Assembly: GCA_013215285.1 (NCBI GenBank)
Contig: JABSRD010000002.1
Location: 62,001-126,000 of the forward strand
Direction: 5' to 3'
Length of the DNA: 64,000 bases
Origin: Candidatus Nitrosopumilus sp.
Lineage (GTDB): Archaea > Thermoproteota > Nitrososphaeria > Nitrososphaerales > Nitrosopumilaceae
The notes beneath the pieces are model-generated. The model ran no database searches. It was not told the origin of the DNA and was given only the letters and a program-made list of their open reading frames with translations. The position numbers and the translations under genes are program-made. Positions 63,688 through 64,000 of the stretch are shown piece by piece. The first letter of the stretch is position 1. Each line of letters starts with the position of its first letter.

Positions 63688-64000
63688 TGATCACATCAAT
63701 AGAATTGGGAGACTTTTTATCACATTCAAATACAAAACTAGAATTTCAAAATGGTGTTACAGTTTTTGTAGGAGATAACGGTGCAGGAAAATCAAGTATC
63801 ATTGATGCAATAACATTTTCATTATTTGGTCAACATACAAGAAAATCAAATAAAGGATTGATTAAACGTGGTTCTAATCAAGGTTTTGCAAAAATTAGTT
63901 TTTCAATTAATGATAAACAGTATGAAGCAGTAAGAAAAATAGATAATAAAGGAACACTGTCTGCAAAGTTTTCAGAAATTACCAATGATGGTAAAATAGA
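63687..64000 (+). CDS. rad50: Rad50 ATPase, N-terminal part (continues beyond window)
   Basis: The first ~104 residues of an SMC-like ATPase are present. MITSIELGDFLSHSNTKLEF leads to Walker A GDNGAGKSS at 29-37, then SIIDAITFSLFGQHTRKSNKGLIKRG, as in archaeal Rad50. The coiled coil, zinc hook and Walker B lie outside the window. It starts one base into the mre11 stop codon and follows a purine-rich AAAGGAGA ribosome binding site. Confidence 0.92.
   Translation, partial: MITSIELGDFLSHSNTKLEFQNGVTVFVGDNGAGKSSIIDAITFSLFGQHTRKSNKGLIKRGSNQGFAKISFSINDKQYEAVRKIDNKGTLSAKFSEITNDGKI

Overview
The window is AT-rich archaeal DNA, and its gene content points to a marine ammonia-oxidising thaumarchaeon (Nitrosopumilus or a close relative; Nitrososphaeria). 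The evidence is archaeal information-processing genes (L40e, Rpo7, Spt4, aEF1B, a Cdc48-type double AAA ATPase, TruD, Pth2, NurA-HerA-Mre11-Rad50), geranylgeranyl reductase for archaeal lipids, heme O synthase beside a membrane-anchored double cupredoxin, a proton pyrophosphatase, and many short thaumarchaeal-type hypothetical proteins. Lineage is inferred from content, not from a database search.

Layout. 1-4.5 kb: 3' end of ileS, a Dps-like ferritin, sucCD, L40e and tRNA-Val(CAC), which carries an unexpected insertion in its variable region. 4.5-7.5 kb: secreted and tiny Cys-rich proteins. 7.5-16.3 kb: pyrophosphatase, UBP zinc finger, oligopeptidase F, membrane and secreted proteins, pyruvoyl arginine decarboxylase, tRNA-Thr(TGT), DsbA-like protein, a DEAD-box helicase with a foldable leader, and a solo RAM domain. 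16.4-20.5 kb: a decayed patch with an hsdM cut off at a 17-bp tandem repeat and several frameshifted or stop-interrupted small genes. 20.5-29.7 kb: DUF255 protein, alcohol dehydrogenase, membrane proteins, an Lrp-type pseudogene, truD, a secreted beta-propeller and pth2. 30-33.1 kb: two divergently oriented, broken genes for large secreted proteins (FN3/Ig-like and RTX-type). 33.4-34.8 kb: acetyltransferase and a secreted protein. 35.3-43.9 kb: an accessory island ending in a tyrosine recombinase. It holds a two-gene unit whose second gene is a zinc-ribbon plus Mrr-like nuclease, a KAP-type P-loop NTPase beside a small membrane protein, an HTH gene and others, most with one or two inactivating mutations.

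43.9-64 kb is a conserved backbone: GGR / zinc ribbon / aEF1B / Cdc48 / small protein; ctaB and the cupredoxin protein divergently arranged; JAMM peptidase; H+-PPase; SprT-like peptidase; a candidate structured RNA; dephospho-CoA kinase and Mrp; Rpo7-Spt4-nadC; nadA and nadX, which with nadC complete NAD synthesis from aspartate; and the end-resection operon nurA-herA-mre11-rad50, which runs off the right edge.

One overall pattern stands out. Core genes are intact, whereas about a dozen accessory genes carry single in-frame stops, homopolymer frameshifts or lost start codons. This favours real gene decay over random sequencing error. The best candidates for something undescribed are the two-gene unit with the Mrr-like nuclease (35.3-37.6 kb), the KAP NTPase/membrane-protein pair, the alternative-hairpin leader of the DEAD-box helicase, the tRNA-Val insertion, and the structured RNA near 54.15 kb.
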